A DNA stretch of 64,000 nucleotides from Favolaschia claudopus (lineage: Eukaryota > Basidiomycota > Agaricomycetes > Agaricales > Mycenaceae): the NCBI GenBank assembly GCA_037176885.1, contig JAWWNJ010000149.1, forward strand, positions 517,943 through 581,942. Reading direction: 5' to 3'. Shown piece after piece: positions 1 through 12,099 of this stretch. Numbering within the stretch: position 1 is the first letter of the stretch; each line of letters begins with the position of its first letter. A model generated the notes under the pieces. The model saw only the letters and a list, made by a program, of their open reading frames with translations. It did not search any database and was not told where the DNA came from. Made by a program: the position numbers and the translations under genes.

Positions 1-1625
1 GGTTGTTGCAAAGCCACCACTCGCAGTGTGTCATCACCATCAGCGAAATAAGCGCCACCCAAGTGCACTGTAGAGGTGGACTCAATCACGCTATATGGGA
101 TCCGTTTGGACAGATGTTCATAGGTGATTTCGTGGTATTGATTCAAGGTCAGGCTTTGCACGATGTAGCTGTGGTTTGTTGAAGAAAGGATTTCCATGGG
201 AGACATTGGCCCGTTGACTGACAGGCGGCAAGACCTGTATAAGTCGCTATCTTCGTTGCCAGCGCAAAAGATAAAACGGTCCTGGTGTTCGAGGTCAATG
301 GAAAGGCGGCCATTGGAAAGATTTATGAGCATCATATAGCCTGTGCATGACATATCTGAACTGAAGAATAGTGAAGAGTTCGACTGCATAGCTCACCGTC
401 TAAGCTCCAGCCACAAGTGGAATCAACGTAGTCGTGAACTGAAGAATAGTGAAGAGGTTCGACTGTATGGCTTACCGTCTAAGTCCAGCCACAAGTGGAA
501 CCAACATAGTCGTGAATTGAAGAATAGTGAAGAGGTCGACTGCATAGCTTACCGTCTAAGCTATAGCCGCAAGTGGAGTAAACGTAGTCGTGAGCTGACT
601 GGGGCAGTGTCGATAGATCACTGAACTATTCAGATGGACCCAAAATGGACCCTTACAGCGTGGTCATTAACCTGCAACAGCAAGTCAAGATTCATGCCAC
701 ACACCAAGTTGGTACGTACTACATAGCCATAAATATAACAAGTTGATATCGGAGAGTGTTGATACATCTTCAGAAAATCCTTGAATCGAACGAAATCTAC
801 GCCTGTCATTGAGGCCCTGGAGTCCACTAGATTCAACTCCATACGCACCGCCATGAAAGACCGCTGCCCGGATATTTCTCCACTGCACAGTGCCATAGAG
901 TTGGAGGATATTTTCATGCCTATTGAAGATTCAGACACTCACGATGACGACAACTGGTTCCTTGAAATACCGGATTTCCATATAACGTTCGACCGCTTCT
1001 GTCCATTCCTACAACTTCGATGACGCAACTGTCTGTTGAGCCCGGGGAATTGAACTTGCCCTTTCAGCGCTGGTGCCTTCGTAGGTTGCGACAGTATACT
1101 TGCGACCGCCGATTTTGGCCGAACGAACGATTCGAACGCAGCGTTGTCTGTGCCGGGGGAGTTGAACACGCTCGGCTTTGTCTCTATATAATTCACGCTG
1201 TAGATATACATCTCCCCATCGAATGCGTCCAAAATCTGCACGATCTTCATCTCCAGGTCACGAACTGATTAAGAAAACAACGCACTGAAATCATCTTGTG
1301 AATCTTGATCGCCAAAATCATTCAAGCCGTCTGCTATCGTGTCAGTAACTGCCTTGAATGGCAAGTGCGTGACTGACGCGGACGCCCACGGACATTGACA
1401 ACAGCGCTTGAGAAAAAGTTCAACTGAGGGCCCTCGCCGTTGCCACCAACACCGCCGCCCTGGCCACCTCTTCCGCCTGGGCCTCCGACTCCTCCTGAAA
1501 CTATACACATGTCATTGAGAAAAGTGGGATATCATGCGCGGGCCACACGCACCATGAATTGTTGGGATAAGGCTGCCAGAGAATATGCTATCAGTTGTTA
1601 TGATTTCGCTATCGTTAGAGTCCAT
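1..1625 (-). CDS. Partial glycine-rich agaricomycete hypothetical protein
   Basis: Function unknown. Exons can be followed on the minus strand: an acidic N-terminus from the ATG at 1625, a Gly-rich tract of GGxGG steps ending in GEGPQLNFF (about 1400-1500), then segments containing RKYTVATYEGTSA, EWTEAVERYMEIRYF, RNIRAAVFHG and FKDFLKMYQHSPIS, and a last open exon (about 305-1) with NGRLSIDLE that runs off the window. I recall this order (Gly-rich start, a 'VAxYxG..AEEW' block, a 'HxPIxxxYIYGY' block, a 'GRLxxDL' block) from a large mushroom family of unknown role. Donor and acceptor sites fit most joins. The exon ending in FSALFS meets a stop at 1269, so the splice there is uncertain; this could also be two genes or a decaying copy. 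Confidence 0.5.
361..594. repeat. Three tandem copies of a 78-bp unit
   Basis: Units begin at 361, 439 and 517, with the start of a fourth at 595, each opening with (C/T)TGAAGAATAGTGAAGAG. The period is exactly 78 and stays open in one plus-strand frame because a one-base insertion in unit 2 is offset by a one-base loss. The repeat lies between two exons of the minus-strand gene, so I read it as an intronic minisatellite and not as a coding repeat. Confidence 0.8.
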
Positions 1626-3232
1626 GGTGGTAAGACGGAAGAGATGAGGACACGGAAGGCGAAGGCCACTGTTGATAAGCCTATAAGACGTACTGCACTG
1701 CCGAGTGCCTCGTGTTTTATGCATGCGGTGAAAACACACTGCCTTGTCCGCAGAAAATAGATCAGTGTGAACTATCAATTTTGCTTAATCACAGCCAACC
1801 AATCACAAGCCATGAAGTTGTGGCGTGCCAGCCGCGAGACGGAAGGTAATAATATTCACACCGCAGATAACGAGCGCACAGCCGCATCCAGTCCAGAGCT
1901 GTTGAGAGAGCGCTTGTGAATTCCTTCTGACGAGAACGCATCAGCTAGCTTGGATTTAAAGACGGTAAGTAACGAGAACCAAATGTGTGTGGTTGTATAC
2001 AAACCAAGCTAGAGATTCGTTCAGCTTTTTCAATGCAGAGCAGCGTAAAATGATCTGAGGGAGATGTACATTGATATTGTTAAAACAAGAATGAACGCAC
2101 CGAAGATTGGGTAGAAGGAGGCGGAGCGAAGCATTCAAGACGCCTGTTGAAAATAACGACCACACAGCCGCATCCAAGCCGGTGGTGTAAAATCGGCGCT
2201 TATAGATTTCCTTCGAACAGAACATATCAGCTGACTGAGATTGACAGAGAATTAATGCGAACCAAATGCGTAAACTCGGATAGCGGCTGTAGGTGGGAGA
2301 AAGAGGAGAGGGGCTGGAGAGGGCAGGTTTTCTGTTGGTGTGAGGGAGGAGATGGTTAGGAAGAAGCGAAGAGCAGAAACAGATTCGCGCAAGATTTTGT
2401 GTGATCCAGTCTTGCGTGCGGGATCACGGAAAGAAATAGCGACCCAAACCGAACGAATAGCCACAGAATGAGGACTAATTCGAAGCACCGTGCTCGCGTA
2501 TTCCACAGAAAACGGAGGAGGACGACAATGCACTAACCTGTAATGTCGAATTCATAAAGCAATGTGTCCCCGACATATTCACCAGTCCCGGGTAATACGC
2601 GTCTCTCCGGCTTGCTCCTCTCTCAAACAGCTGTTTGTGCTCCGCACGCGTTCTCGGTCGAGGCTTGTTCCCGCCAGCATCATCTCTCCCTCCCGTGTAT
2701 CGATGTCGCGCCGGAGGCTAGCCCCGGCAAAGCCAAGGAACCAGGGGCCATCAGTCTTGGGCAGTGGAAAGCAAAAAGCTGGAGCGCGAGCGCGGGGACG
2801 ACGAAGAAGACGATGAGCGGGATGCTACTTGATGGTGGTGGAAGGCGGAGAAGGCGGCGTGTGGCGGTGATCACATCGGACGAAGATCAGATGATGTACG
2901 TAAGTGAGCACGTGCACGATACACAGAGCACAACAACTTGGCGCGTCAAGCGGCGCGGTGTAGGTAATTGCTTGCAACTTGCTGCCTTCCTGGTCATTTC
3001 CGTGTTATTCATAATTTCGAAATCAGAGGCCACTCAACTATTTTCATCGCGGAAAATCGTAGAATCATCGTTCGTTCAGACACATAAATCTAGTTCGCTC
3101 GTTAATAAAATTAAATAAGTTCGTGCCTTCATAAACACGCCATGAACATCGTTGTTCACCGAGACGTGCTCCCGTAGCCGGGCAATCCAGCACGCATACG
3201 GCGTCCTATTCCCCGTCCGATACCCGTATTCA
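1626..3232. other. Stretch without a supported gene
   Basis: Apart from the degenerate repeat, I find no convincing gene. The longest open frame (2564-3118, plus, 184 codons) is rich in Arg and Ser, has no recognisable motif and is crossed by a good splice donor near 2900. It may contain an unrecognised small gene, but nothing in it supports a call. Confidence 0.4.
1870..2280 (+). repeat. Degenerate direct repeat, two copies of about 110 bp
   Basis: The stretches near 1875-1985 and 2161-2276 share CACAGCCGCATCCA, a GCGCTT...ATTTCCTTC-like core, ATCAGCT and GCGA(A)CCAAATG in the same order, with substitutions and small indels. They look like two old copies of a short dispersed repeat. No open frame or terminal structure identifies the family. 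Confidence 0.45.
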
Positions 3233-5459
3233 TCATATTCGCAGCGCGGAGCCAAGATAGAGACCAAGACAGAGAGGTCTGCTGTCGGACCCCCGCAGAT
3301 CCGAAAGCGAAGGGGATTGTGAGAGTGAGGTGCTCTCGTTCGGCAGCAAGAGCGAAGTCGATGCTGGGGTGCTGTTATGGTTGAAGTAGTCGCGTTTGCG
3401 TTCCACGATCCTACAAGGTATGTTGTGTCAGTTTTACGGCGAGAACAAGGAAATGAAACAGTGCGAAGTTCGAATGAAGCGGGATAAGGCATGGAAGAAG
3501 GGAGGAAGCGAAAGGAAGGAGGAGAGTGTTGTTACACACCCAAGCAGCAAACTCGCAGTAGCCAATCTCCTCGCCTCCTGCCTCGTGAGATTATTCTCAT
3601 AAATGTCTGTCTCGTCAACGATTTCTTCTGCGAGTATCTCTTCGATGATGTCTAGAAATGAGTTTAGGTGTTAATCGACGAGTATGAAGACAATTAAAAG
3701 GTGATGGATTGAGGATGAAAGAAATGTACAAACCCTCGAGCGTAACGATCCCCACCGCGCCTCCTTGTATCCCCAACGTTTGCGTAATAAGCAGCAAGTG
3801 CGCACGACCCGTTCGACTAGGTTATTCAGTCAGCATACACTCGCCGAAAGTAGAGAGGAGACTCTGAGACACCCACAAATAATCCAGCGCCTGGAAGCAA
3901 CTCATCCCTGGCGCCGCTTCAGGCAATATCGACAACGCCTCAGCCATCTCGCCCACGGGGCGCCGCAACGTACAATCGTACTGGACGAGGCGCTTGATGA
4001 GGAGGAGCCCCACGAACGCGGCGGGTTTGGCTGGCTCGTGAACGGGGAAACGGGAGAAACCGGTTCGAATGAGGGAGTCGACGAGTGTGGCGTCGAGGAT
4101 GGCGGAGGCAGAGAGGGTGATAACGTCCTGAGCGGGGTTATTGAGTCTTAGCCAGTCGTGATTGTTTGTGGGAGAAAGGACAAAGCAGCAGTGTACCTGA
4201 ATAGGCGTCATAATCTCCTCCACCCGTTTCGCGTTCAGATCCAGCACACCATTGAGGATCTTGATTTCCTCATGACGAAGGGGCTCCACGCCCGCGCGGT
4301 GGAGTTGTAGGAATGTCTTAAGTTCAGCCTGGGTGCCCAATTAATCAACGTTAAATACCAGATAAGTTATTTGAAGATCGATATGGACAATGAAGAGGCA
4401 CAAACCTTCTTGTATGTATGCGTCTCATGCGTACCCAACATCGCATCGAGGATCCGCGCGATGGGATATGCGACGGGGGCGAGGAGGTACATCATGCAGA
4501 GAACGAACGGCGAGCAGGCGGCGCCGATGGAGAGACCGTAGCGGACGGATAGGGCTTGGGGGATGACTCTGTTGTTATGAGAATGAACTGGGGAAAGATA
4601 GCGAGGGAGCTGGATATATAGACTCACTCGCTGTGATATGAAGAAACATTGGATGAGTGGGTCAAGATGAGCGTTGGTGAAGAGCGTACCCGAAGATCAC
4701 TGTCAAATCCAAATGAGATATACCTGCGAGACCGCGAAGACAGCAGGAAGACAAACCGATTGCGGTGGTGGAGAGCGCCACTGCGGCGAAGCCCCCGCCG
4801 ATCTATATGCGAGGGAGAACGAGGTTTGAGGTGAGTCAACGTCCATGGTGGAAAAAGAAAAAGCAAAAGTGCGTACGGCGCTGTCGAGGAAGATGGGTAG
4901 GGTTTCGTTCACGATGACGTTCACCAAGAGAAGGACCTGTGTGGCGAGGGTGAGTCTAATACGCTGTGGTGCAAAACGGAATTCGGAGTAAGGCAGACGC
5001 TTACCACAAGCACCCAGTGTCGGCCCTTTTGCATTAGTTGGAGGACTTCGCAGGTGGTAGATTTAACAGCCATGTAGTGAGGAGAAAAGATTGATTATGT
5101 ACCTTTCTTCGCATTCCGCCTCTCAGTCTCGTCTTCTGAAGCAATTGCCGAAACACGGAGATGCAAGTCGTCTAGGCCCATCAATCCTAGAGTTAATCTC
5201 CCGGGAGAATTCAGTGTAATCCACGGTGCGGAGAAATATGAACGCACCCAGCGAATACACCGCCGATGAGAACGAGGATGCAGCTGATGATGATTTTTTC
5301 GTAAAATTCTGGGGACCAGCTCTTCAGTCCTGGATACTCGAGGTCTGGTACGTGGCCATCGTGGAGAGCGTTGGGTGCGATGTTGACTTCGCCGACAAGG
5401 GAGAGTAGAGGGGCCGCGAGCGCTTTGGGGAGCGTTACTAGCATTACTGGCCAGAACAT
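3233..5459 (-). CDS. CNNM/Mam3-type DUF21 and CBS-domain membrane protein
   Basis: Predicted membrane protein of the ancient conserved domain (CNNM/Mam3) family, linked to divalent-metal homeostasis in the vacuolar or plasma membrane. About six exons. The hydrophobic N-terminus [13 protein letters not shown] is followed by a lumenal stretch and then the DUF21 core: a helix with [15 protein letters not shown], the signature [15 protein letters not shown], a conserved [11 protein letters not shown] block, [15 protein letters not shown], and [19 protein letters not shown] pair follows ([34 protein letters not shown], then [20 protein letters not shown]). The last exon is a Ser-rich tail after VERKRDYF, ending at 3233. 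An upstream in-frame ATG at 5492 would add 11 residues; I prefer 5459 because it starts directly on the hydrophobic segment. Confidence 0.9.
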
Positions 5460-5934
5460 CGTGTATCGATGATTCTGCCTTGGCGGAATCAAAGAATAGC
5501 GAGGAGAGGACTGAGTCAGGTGACAACAAAAGGGAAGCCCTCAAAAGAAAGAAAGCAGAGGGCATTTGTTTTTATACGCAAAACATTGAGCCTTTTTCGC
5601 TAGTGCGTTGTTTTCGCTGTTCCGAGATTGGTCGTTGTTCGATGGAAGATCGAGGAGCAGAGAGTCTAAATAGAATGAGTTTTTGCAATACGTTTGCCAA
5701 GATGAAGAAAAAGTCTGAGTCGTTTTGGAGGGTCCCTGAGGGTCCGCGCAAACGATTTGAGTTACGAACCCACTGGCAGCCGCTACGATATTCCTTTTCG
5801 GACGGCTCCGAGCTCTTCCTTCAGCACTGAGCGTTGAGGATCGAAGGTGTTGACATCATTTACAAGCAAAACGAGGTTAAATACCATCGCGCTGGCGTCG
5901 CTGGCAACTTGAACATGAAAGCGAAAGGAAAGAG

Positions 5935-6010
5935 CGGTCTGTGACCGTCACGGTAGTGACCGCCTGCCAAATTCGGTCACAACTGGTCACTGGCTCTGCT
6001 CACCGTCACC
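5935..6010. promoter_or_regulatory. Cluster of GTGAC/GTCAC motifs upstream of a start codon
   Basis: Within about 75 bp just before the ATG at 6015 the sequence holds GTGACCGTCAC, GTGACCG, CGGTCAC, GGTCAC and CCGTCACC. Five half-sites in both orientations this close to a start suggest a binding cluster for a dimeric factor such as a bZIP protein. The factor is not identified. Confidence 0.4.
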
Positions 6011-6014
6011 CACG

Positions 6015-8176
6015 ATGCGAGCGCTCAGCGCCTTGCCGCTCGACGACGACGTCCTCGACCGTATATTCACCTTCTGCCCAACGTTTCCAACGCTCCAGTC
6101 CCTCATTCCTGTCTTCAAAGCCTTCTACACCGTCTACCAGACGCATCCACGCGTGAGCCCCACGCGAGCCTTTTGGCACATTTTGAGACGGTTGGACAGT
6201 CCATAACGCGGGCCGTAGCGTATAACATCGTCGGCCCCGCTCTCCCACAAGCGCTGCGCGCCATTCGTTACCCGTATGGCGATGACGAAGTCGAGCTAGT
6301 TGAGAGGGAATATCATAAGGAAGACGCCGACACAATGGCAACGGCTTGTCCTGAAGAGCATGAACCGAGCGTTATCACCGCAAAGGAGAAGATGGAGCTG
6401 CAGGAGAATGCTAGAATGGTGCAAAGTCTGGAGGATGTCTACAGTCTGACGTGCGTTCTCTATTGGGTTTGAGATACACACAAAAATTGACTTGGCCCAC
6501 AGCCAGAAAGACCGCACCTCTGCGACGAGCGTTCTCACCCCGGAGGAATCCTGGCGCTTCTGCCGTGCCATGTACCGCATCATGCTGTATTGCAGGCTTT
6601 TCTCTGGGGGTCGGTACACGCTAGAGGACATCGAGAATCTTGAAGAAGAAGGAGGCATCCAACAGATCCAAAACCAACGGACGGCTGTTCTGTCCGAGTA
6701 CCCCACCGACGAACTCCTGCAGCTCTACGCCGTCGTGTGTTTCCTGCGTGGCATCCTCGAGCACGTCATTGACGATGAGGAGCTTGGTACGTCGTCTAAT
6801 AACCTCTTTTCTCCATCTGTACATATGCTTTCGCTCACTCTACCACAGCTACCAACCTCGTGCAGCTCTACCTCTCTCTCGGCCCAGAGAGCATCCTCCA
6901 TGCATACGAAAACCGGAGCTGCGACATTCTCGAAGGTCATTGTGGTTTCGCTCACCGCCTATAATCCCTAAACTCTCGAAAGATTTGCTGGGTTACTCCA
7001 TACTTGAAGAGGACGGCGACACCCCACTTTACATAGGATATTTCTCCATCCCCCTCAACAATGTCTGGACCGCGAGGAACGTCAACACGCCCCCGAAAGA
7101 CGAAGAGCCTGCGACGAAGTATATTCTGGATGAGATCATCGGGGCGAATGATACATGTAAGTCGTCTCTGAGTCTCCCAATATCAAACCCAATCTCACCT
7201 CGGAATCCGCATGCTCTATAGGCTCGCAATGCCCCGCCCCGGGCGGAGTCAAACTCATCACTTCAGCCAGTGCGTAGATACTCCGTTCTTGTTTTCTATC
7301 CGTCTATTCATCCACTTCTGTGACTCCGCACTCACGCTACAAATCAGACTGGGACCACGTCGACCTCCAACCCACCGATTTCCTCAAAAACCACCTCAAG
7401 CAAACATACGCCATCTCGCATCCCTTCTCCCAAGCGGTCAATAACCTGCGCCTGGAACACGCTGCCGCGACACCCGAGGAGAATAAACGATTCAGACGAT
7501 TTTACCCGGGTTTGGATTTCGACGATGACAACGATCGCGGCGACGAAATCGCCAACTACCTTCCCCCCCAGCTCGCCAACCTCATTCCAATGCCCCTCCC
7601 CAATCCGCTCTCATCTCTCCTCCCCTTCCCTAACCGGCTCTCATCCCTCTTTCCTCTCCCCACCCAGACCCAGAATCAAAGCCCCCTCTTCCTCGACTTC
7701 AACAAGTTTGCCAACGACCCCACCCGCACCTCGCCCGCCCCCTTCTACGCCGCCGTCTTCGCCACCCCCAAGCCCAGCGAATGGGATGAGTGGACGCAGG
7801 ATAAAAGTTATTGTCAGAGCTGTTTTAATCGGTTTTCGGAGGAGAATGCGTGGCGGTGGTATTTGAGAGAGAAAATCGAAGGTCAGTCCCTCTTCTTTCT
7901 TTTCGTTCTTGCTCTTGCGGGTCTTGCCTGGATTTCCAGGACGAAAACTCATTCGATTTGATGCGATGTCCACAGGTGGATGGAACCCGCCGGAAGATTG
8001 CTGGTATGGGTATAATTGCAAGACGATGGTACACAACCAGGCACATGCGGATAGTAAGAATGTCAGTCTACTCTTGTCTTTCCCTTTGTCTAGGTAATTG
8101 AGTGACTGACGTTCCTTCTCTCTTCATTTTTTGTCATATGCAGCATTTGTGCGTGCCGACGCGGGGCGATCCTTGA
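6015..8176 (+). CDS. F-box-like conserved hypothetical protein
   Basis: About eight exons; introns of about 50 bases with clean GT-AG ends. The N-terminus (MRALSALPLDDDVLDRIFTF) resembles a degenerate F-box, in which case the protein could be a substrate receptor of an SCF ubiquitin ligase. A helical middle follows, with an acidic EREYHKEDADT region, EESWRFCRAMYRIMLYCRLF and EYPTDELLQLYAVVCFL, then a Pro-rich linker around 7590-7680. The C-terminus is rich in Cys and Trp: WDEWTQDKSYCQSCF, ENAWRWYLREK, then PEDCWYGYNCKTMVHNQAHA, which suggests a small metal-binding fold. I recall similar architectures in other mushrooms without known function. The last exon is short (HLCVPTRGDP then TGA). Confidence 0.7.
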
Positions 8177-8656
8177 TCGGTGGCTCATAAGCGTATAAGC
8201 GTCGTCGAAGCGAGTTTCGGAAAGAATGTACAAGAAAGTATCTACGATCAGGCTATTCGCCCTCTAATTGTGTACGATTTCCCACAATTTCACTGTTCAA
8301 GCATTTGGTCGAATATGCGGGGATTTAGTTCGATGCAAGCACGCCTTTCGCGTCGCGAAATGTGGACAGCCACAACGTATACACTGCTCTAGATTCCTGC
8401 ATTCCTAAGGAGCGGAAAATAAATCCATTTACTTTTGTTCTAAAAAAACGAAGTTCTTCATTCGGAAGGCCTGCCTCCGAATCGAACGGCATATCGATTG
8501 ACATTGACCAGTTATCGACGAAACGCATTGACTGTGGACGCGCACCACGCGCGGCCTCCCAGGCGTCAAGTATTTTTTTTTGGAGAAACGGAATTGGATC
8601 GGATACTTTTTATTGGTCTCTTTTCTGGTTGCGCACTTCTTAAATACAGAAGATGG
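8177..8656. other. Intergenic stretch between convergent genes
   Basis: Moderately AT-rich sequence between the stop of the plus-strand F-box-like gene and the stop of the minus-strand gene ending at 8657. No RNA gene, repeat or credible reading frame was seen. It probably holds only the two 3' untranslated regions. Confidence 0.5.
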
Positions 8657-9682
8657 CTAATGAAATTCAACTATACTGGAATGATCAGCTACCGTAATCA
8701 GACGTTCGAAGAGTATTAAATTCGTGTCCTGGCTGTCCACGCTCCCCCCTCGCAACTGAAGGTATTCAGCCACTCTATAGAGTTCTTCCTGAACGGTTGA
8801 GGTATTCGCACGGAGCGGCACCACAAGGTATTGTGCGCCGGTCGGGTGTTGAGTCTTCACGACATCAATTTTAATCCGACCGGGCGCCATAGCGGCGCGG
8901 TGTAGGATATCAATCCATTCTGGACCCGCGAGCTCTGCGGTTGACGGCTTCGAAGAAGCGGAGTTGACGCTGATTTTGACCGCGCCGTCGCTGTAATCGT
9001 AAAGTGTGAAGATTGGTTGGTGCCCCTTCATACCCTTGCAGATCCATGGTTTCAAAACGATAAGAGCTAGCATCTCGGCAGTCTGACCCAGGGTGTGAAG
9101 GATCCCGAGCATCGATGTGTAGAAAGTCTGGGGCAAGACGGCCGAGGCATTAGGAAGCTGTTGACCATATGTATCGAAAAATTCTGCCCAAGGAGAGAGG
9201 CGCGTCCAAAGTTCGGCAGCCACGTCTTCTGGGAGCCGCATAGGGTAGATGAGGGCGATGGAAATGAGGGCTCGCCAACAAGAATCCAAGGCGACAGCGG
9301 GAGGGCTCGGCTCGGCATCGAAACTTTCGGGTCCAGGAATTTCTAGAGGATCTAGATTAAGATATGCGACCGGGAGAAGCAAGATGCGTTGGGATTGAGG
9401 GGCGCCGCCCGCGAATGTATGCAAGTGTTGTAAGTGTTGGCATTTTCGAGTCGCCGACACAGCTGCATTGGCGACGATCTAACGGTCAAATTGGTATCAT
9501 CAGGACATCCGGCAAGATAGCATTGTGCAAGTCACAGTACTGGCGGAACTTACGCGAATTTCTGGCGGAAGACCGTTCAAATTTCTGCAGTGCAGCGACG
9601 GGTGCATGACAGTGCGAGGCAAGGAAGAATCGGCTTTTCGGCGGATCAACATGAGTTTGATGATATCGTGACACTGTGACAA
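8657..9682 (-). CDS. Agaricomycete hypothetical protein with LPPEIR N-terminal motif
   Basis: Two exons. The first contains HPSLHCRNLNGLPPEIR; after an intron of about 70 bases the frame continues IVANAAVSATRKCQHLQ and stays open to 8657. The LPPE(I/L)R(S)IVA block, followed by LPVAYLNLDPLEIP, LPEDVAAELWTRLSPWAEFFDTYGQQLP and NASAVLPQTFYTSMLG, matches by recall a family that is strongly expanded in mushroom genomes and has no assigned function. No membrane segment or catalytic motif is visible. Length, about 310 residues, is short for what I remember of the family, so it may be a reduced copy. The start could also be the internal Met at about 9649. Confidence 0.65.
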
Positions 9683-9689
9683 CGCGCTT

Positions 9690-10233
9690 TGCTCTCAACA
9701 ACCACCAACTCACAGCCCAGTCCGCTAAAAATCTGTATCGACTGCCTTGCGGAACCTTCCTCTGACTTCTTTGCGTGCGCCTTTGTTGTCCGTGCTTGGG
9801 TTACAAACGCGCAATCCAATCTCTTGCGTTCTCCGAACTCTACCATTCGCCATGGCATGGGAAGTGCAAGTGGTCCTTCACTCCACATATGTTCTGTGAA
9901 TGCTTACGCCCCTGAGACCGGAATGTAGGTATGTGTTCCCTCTCTCCTTGCTGGCCGTCTCCGTCTTGTTTCCACACTCCATTCTGCGGCCAGCAGATAA
10001 AACAACGCCATATTTGGGTTAAACCCTGAACGTTACTTACTATTTTTAGAAGAGCTATCTGCTATGCCCGACGAACGTTGAGTGAAAAGAACGGTCACTG
10101 ATTTGAATAGACGCACTTCTATGGTCATTCTGCAAGCCAATTGACGCAAATATGAGGTAGGAGATAAACATACCTTATCGTCTCCAACAACACTATAGTT
10201 GGCCGATCCGATCCCACTTCCCGCGCAGTCAAC
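9690..10233. other. Intergenic stretch upstream of the O-methyltransferase
   Basis: The region lies between the start of the minus-strand hypothetical gene and the first exon of the O-methyltransferase, so it should carry both promoters. A 79-codon plus-strand frame at 9689-9928 has no recognisable features. No repeat or RNA gene was seen. Confidence 0.4.
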
Positions 10234-10683
10234 ATGAGATATAACAGATCCAGAAAGACGGCATCCCTCGATTCATTCAATCTCCTTCAGCTCACCCAGT
10301 CCGGACTGAACCAAACAAGAATGAACAACGAAATATCCACCCTTCGCAGTCTGGCCAATATCATTATCAGAGCGGTTGATTCGATGGAACGCGCCTATGC
10401 GCATGCAGCGTTACCGTTGCCATCCCTCGACAAGCCATTCAACCCAGAAGACCCCACTGAGGCGCTGGCACAAAATCCGCAAGTCGTGGCGGCCTCGAAG
10501 AACTTGGTTGCCGCTTGTGCACAAATGAGCGCTACGGTTTGTAATCCTAGACGAATGATGATCAATAATGCGCTTGCGGTCAGTTCTTAACCGTTACCCT
10601 TGACAAGATGAACGTTGATATAGAGTTGCAGTATCAAACTTCTTCTTGCCTGCATGCCGTCTCGGATTTCAACGTCGTGGAAG
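10234..10683 (+). pseudogene. O-methyltransferase, 5' piece, cut by a DNA transposon
   Basis: First part of a COMT-like, SAM-dependent O-methyltransferase. Exon 1 (to 10578) carries the helical dimerisation region typical of agaricomycete members (LRSLANIIIRAVDSMERAYA, then ARPxx-like PEDPTEALAQNPQVVAASK). Intron 10579-10631 is followed by exon 2, which reads YQTSSCLHAVSDFNVVE before it meets the transposon end at 10684. The same codons resume at 17602 (VLREAGG). The family usually begins near MNNEISTLRSLAN, so the true start may be 10321. The gene is split further at 18956 and is presumably non-functional in this allele. Confidence 0.85.
10673..10683. repeat. Target-site duplication (left), DNA transposon
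   Basis: CGTCGTGGAAG directly precedes the transposon end and recurs at 17591-17601 directly after it. Removing the element and one copy restores the O-methyltransferase reading frame (FNVVE then VLREAG), which fixes both boundaries. An 11-bp duplication fits the 9-11 bp usual for Mutator-like elements. Confidence 0.9.
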
Positions 10684-10790
10684 AGCCCCAGACAGATTCG
10701 TATGATTATAGGATTACGTTGCCTGTTGGAAATTCATAGGATTCCAATTCGGGCGTGGATTCTTCGTAGGATTGCCATATTAGGACTCGA
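10684..10790. repeat. Left end of the transposon with TAGGATT repeats
   Basis: After the AGATTCGTATGAT terminal core come TATAGGATTA, CATAGGATTC, GTGGATTC, CGTAGGATTG and TTAGGAC at 12-30 base spacing. The right end carries the same motif in inverse orientation, so these are probably subterminal binding sites for the element's own transposase. Confidence 0.65.
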
Positions 10791-12090
10791 GTGCCAAGGC
10801 TTCGTGTGGACGGAAGATTTACATGCCGATAGGTGCCGAGGTCCAACAAAACAAAGCATAAAAACAACGCGGTCACGTGCTTCGGTCCCAACACATTATA
10901 TGATGGGCGCTTACGGCTGGTGCTGGACCCGGTACCGGGCGCTAAAATGGATGTAGATTCCAGTCTTTCTAATCAAATCTTGCAAAGTGAATTGGCCATA
11001 AGCAAGGAGGGTCGGAAAGACAACTTCAAGGAATTTAAACTTGAAGTTTGTGCCCCTTTCATTGTCTTTTGAATCAGTCTATCACGGCGGTGCTCGCGAT
11101 AACTTAGGCTCTACGTATTCCAACACGCCACCTGTGACTAGGTTCATAAGTGAGTTAAACCTCGGGCTTGACTTGTGGCGGGTCATCTAGGATATGATAA
11201 ATTTTCAGCTGGCGGTCACTTCGACTCATAAGATTAGATTGAGCTCGACATCTGGGACTCATAATAAGGTCTACAGTAATCCAAATATGTCATTATCTCG
11301 TTCTCTGAACGTTCTTCGTCTCTCTATTTCGCTTGTTCACTCATCCACACACTATAGTACTATCGATATATCGCCGTGCGCCATTTGTTCTCTCGCTCAC
11401 CATTGTCATTCAAGGTTGAACAGATTGATCGACAACGAGTCACTGCACTGTGAATACCTTCGGCGTGTTTCATCCCGCGTCATCTATTTTGGTTATATTG
11501 GGTTCGTTCGATTTCATTCCAATTTATTTCGCTTTACCTACTTCCTTTCGTTTGGACCTGCTTTCGAACCATCCCCGCCGCAATTATACTCTACCCCTCC
11601 TCAACTTCATCCTTTTACTGACTTCAAAGTTCGACTTTGACCATCACCACCAATTCTCCGAGTTGCAGCAGTTGGACTGGTCATAAGATGTTCCGTCTTC
11701 AATGGTTCAAGGGCCAAGCCAAGCCAGGAAAACACTAGCCTGCTCTTTACTATAATTTAAATTTTCTCGCCTCGATGTGCGTTCTAGCCGCTAACAGTGA
11801 TACTTTTCTCACTTAGGAGAATCCCTCCTTCGAAATCTCGCATACGGCTCCCACATGAACAGCACCTATATCCCTTGTCAAGACGCGAACATCGGCATCT
11901 ATGTCGCGTGCTTCATCACCGAGTCACTGCGGCCAGCTGCTGCCACTCCGAGTCGTTCAGAGTTGTTCTCCCCTTGTACGAACCCCTTATTTGTTTCGAC
12001 CGTACTCTGCACTGTGTTGGGTTCCGCAACACTGTTTGCAAGCGTGTTCAAGCTCAAGACGACTTCCTGACTTTGATCTCACACAATTCC
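10791..12090. other. Non-coding left part of the transposon
   Basis: About 1.3 kb between the left subterminal array and the internal GGATTATTT array. Open frames such as 11194-11640 show no family resemblance and are rich in residues typical of read-through non-coding DNA. The segment lies downstream of the minus-strand transposase gene and is absent from the second copy. Confidence 0.45.
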
Positions 12091-12099
12091 GGGGTATGC

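Noticed and set aside
343..624. A small repeat protein of 93 residues
   Set aside because: The frame lies in what appears to be an intron of the opposite-strand gene and has no supporting start or splice context.
2564..3118. A 184-codon frame upstream of the CNNM gene
   Set aside because: Low-complexity Arg/Ser composition, a strong internal splice donor and no recognisable motif; not enough for a gene call.
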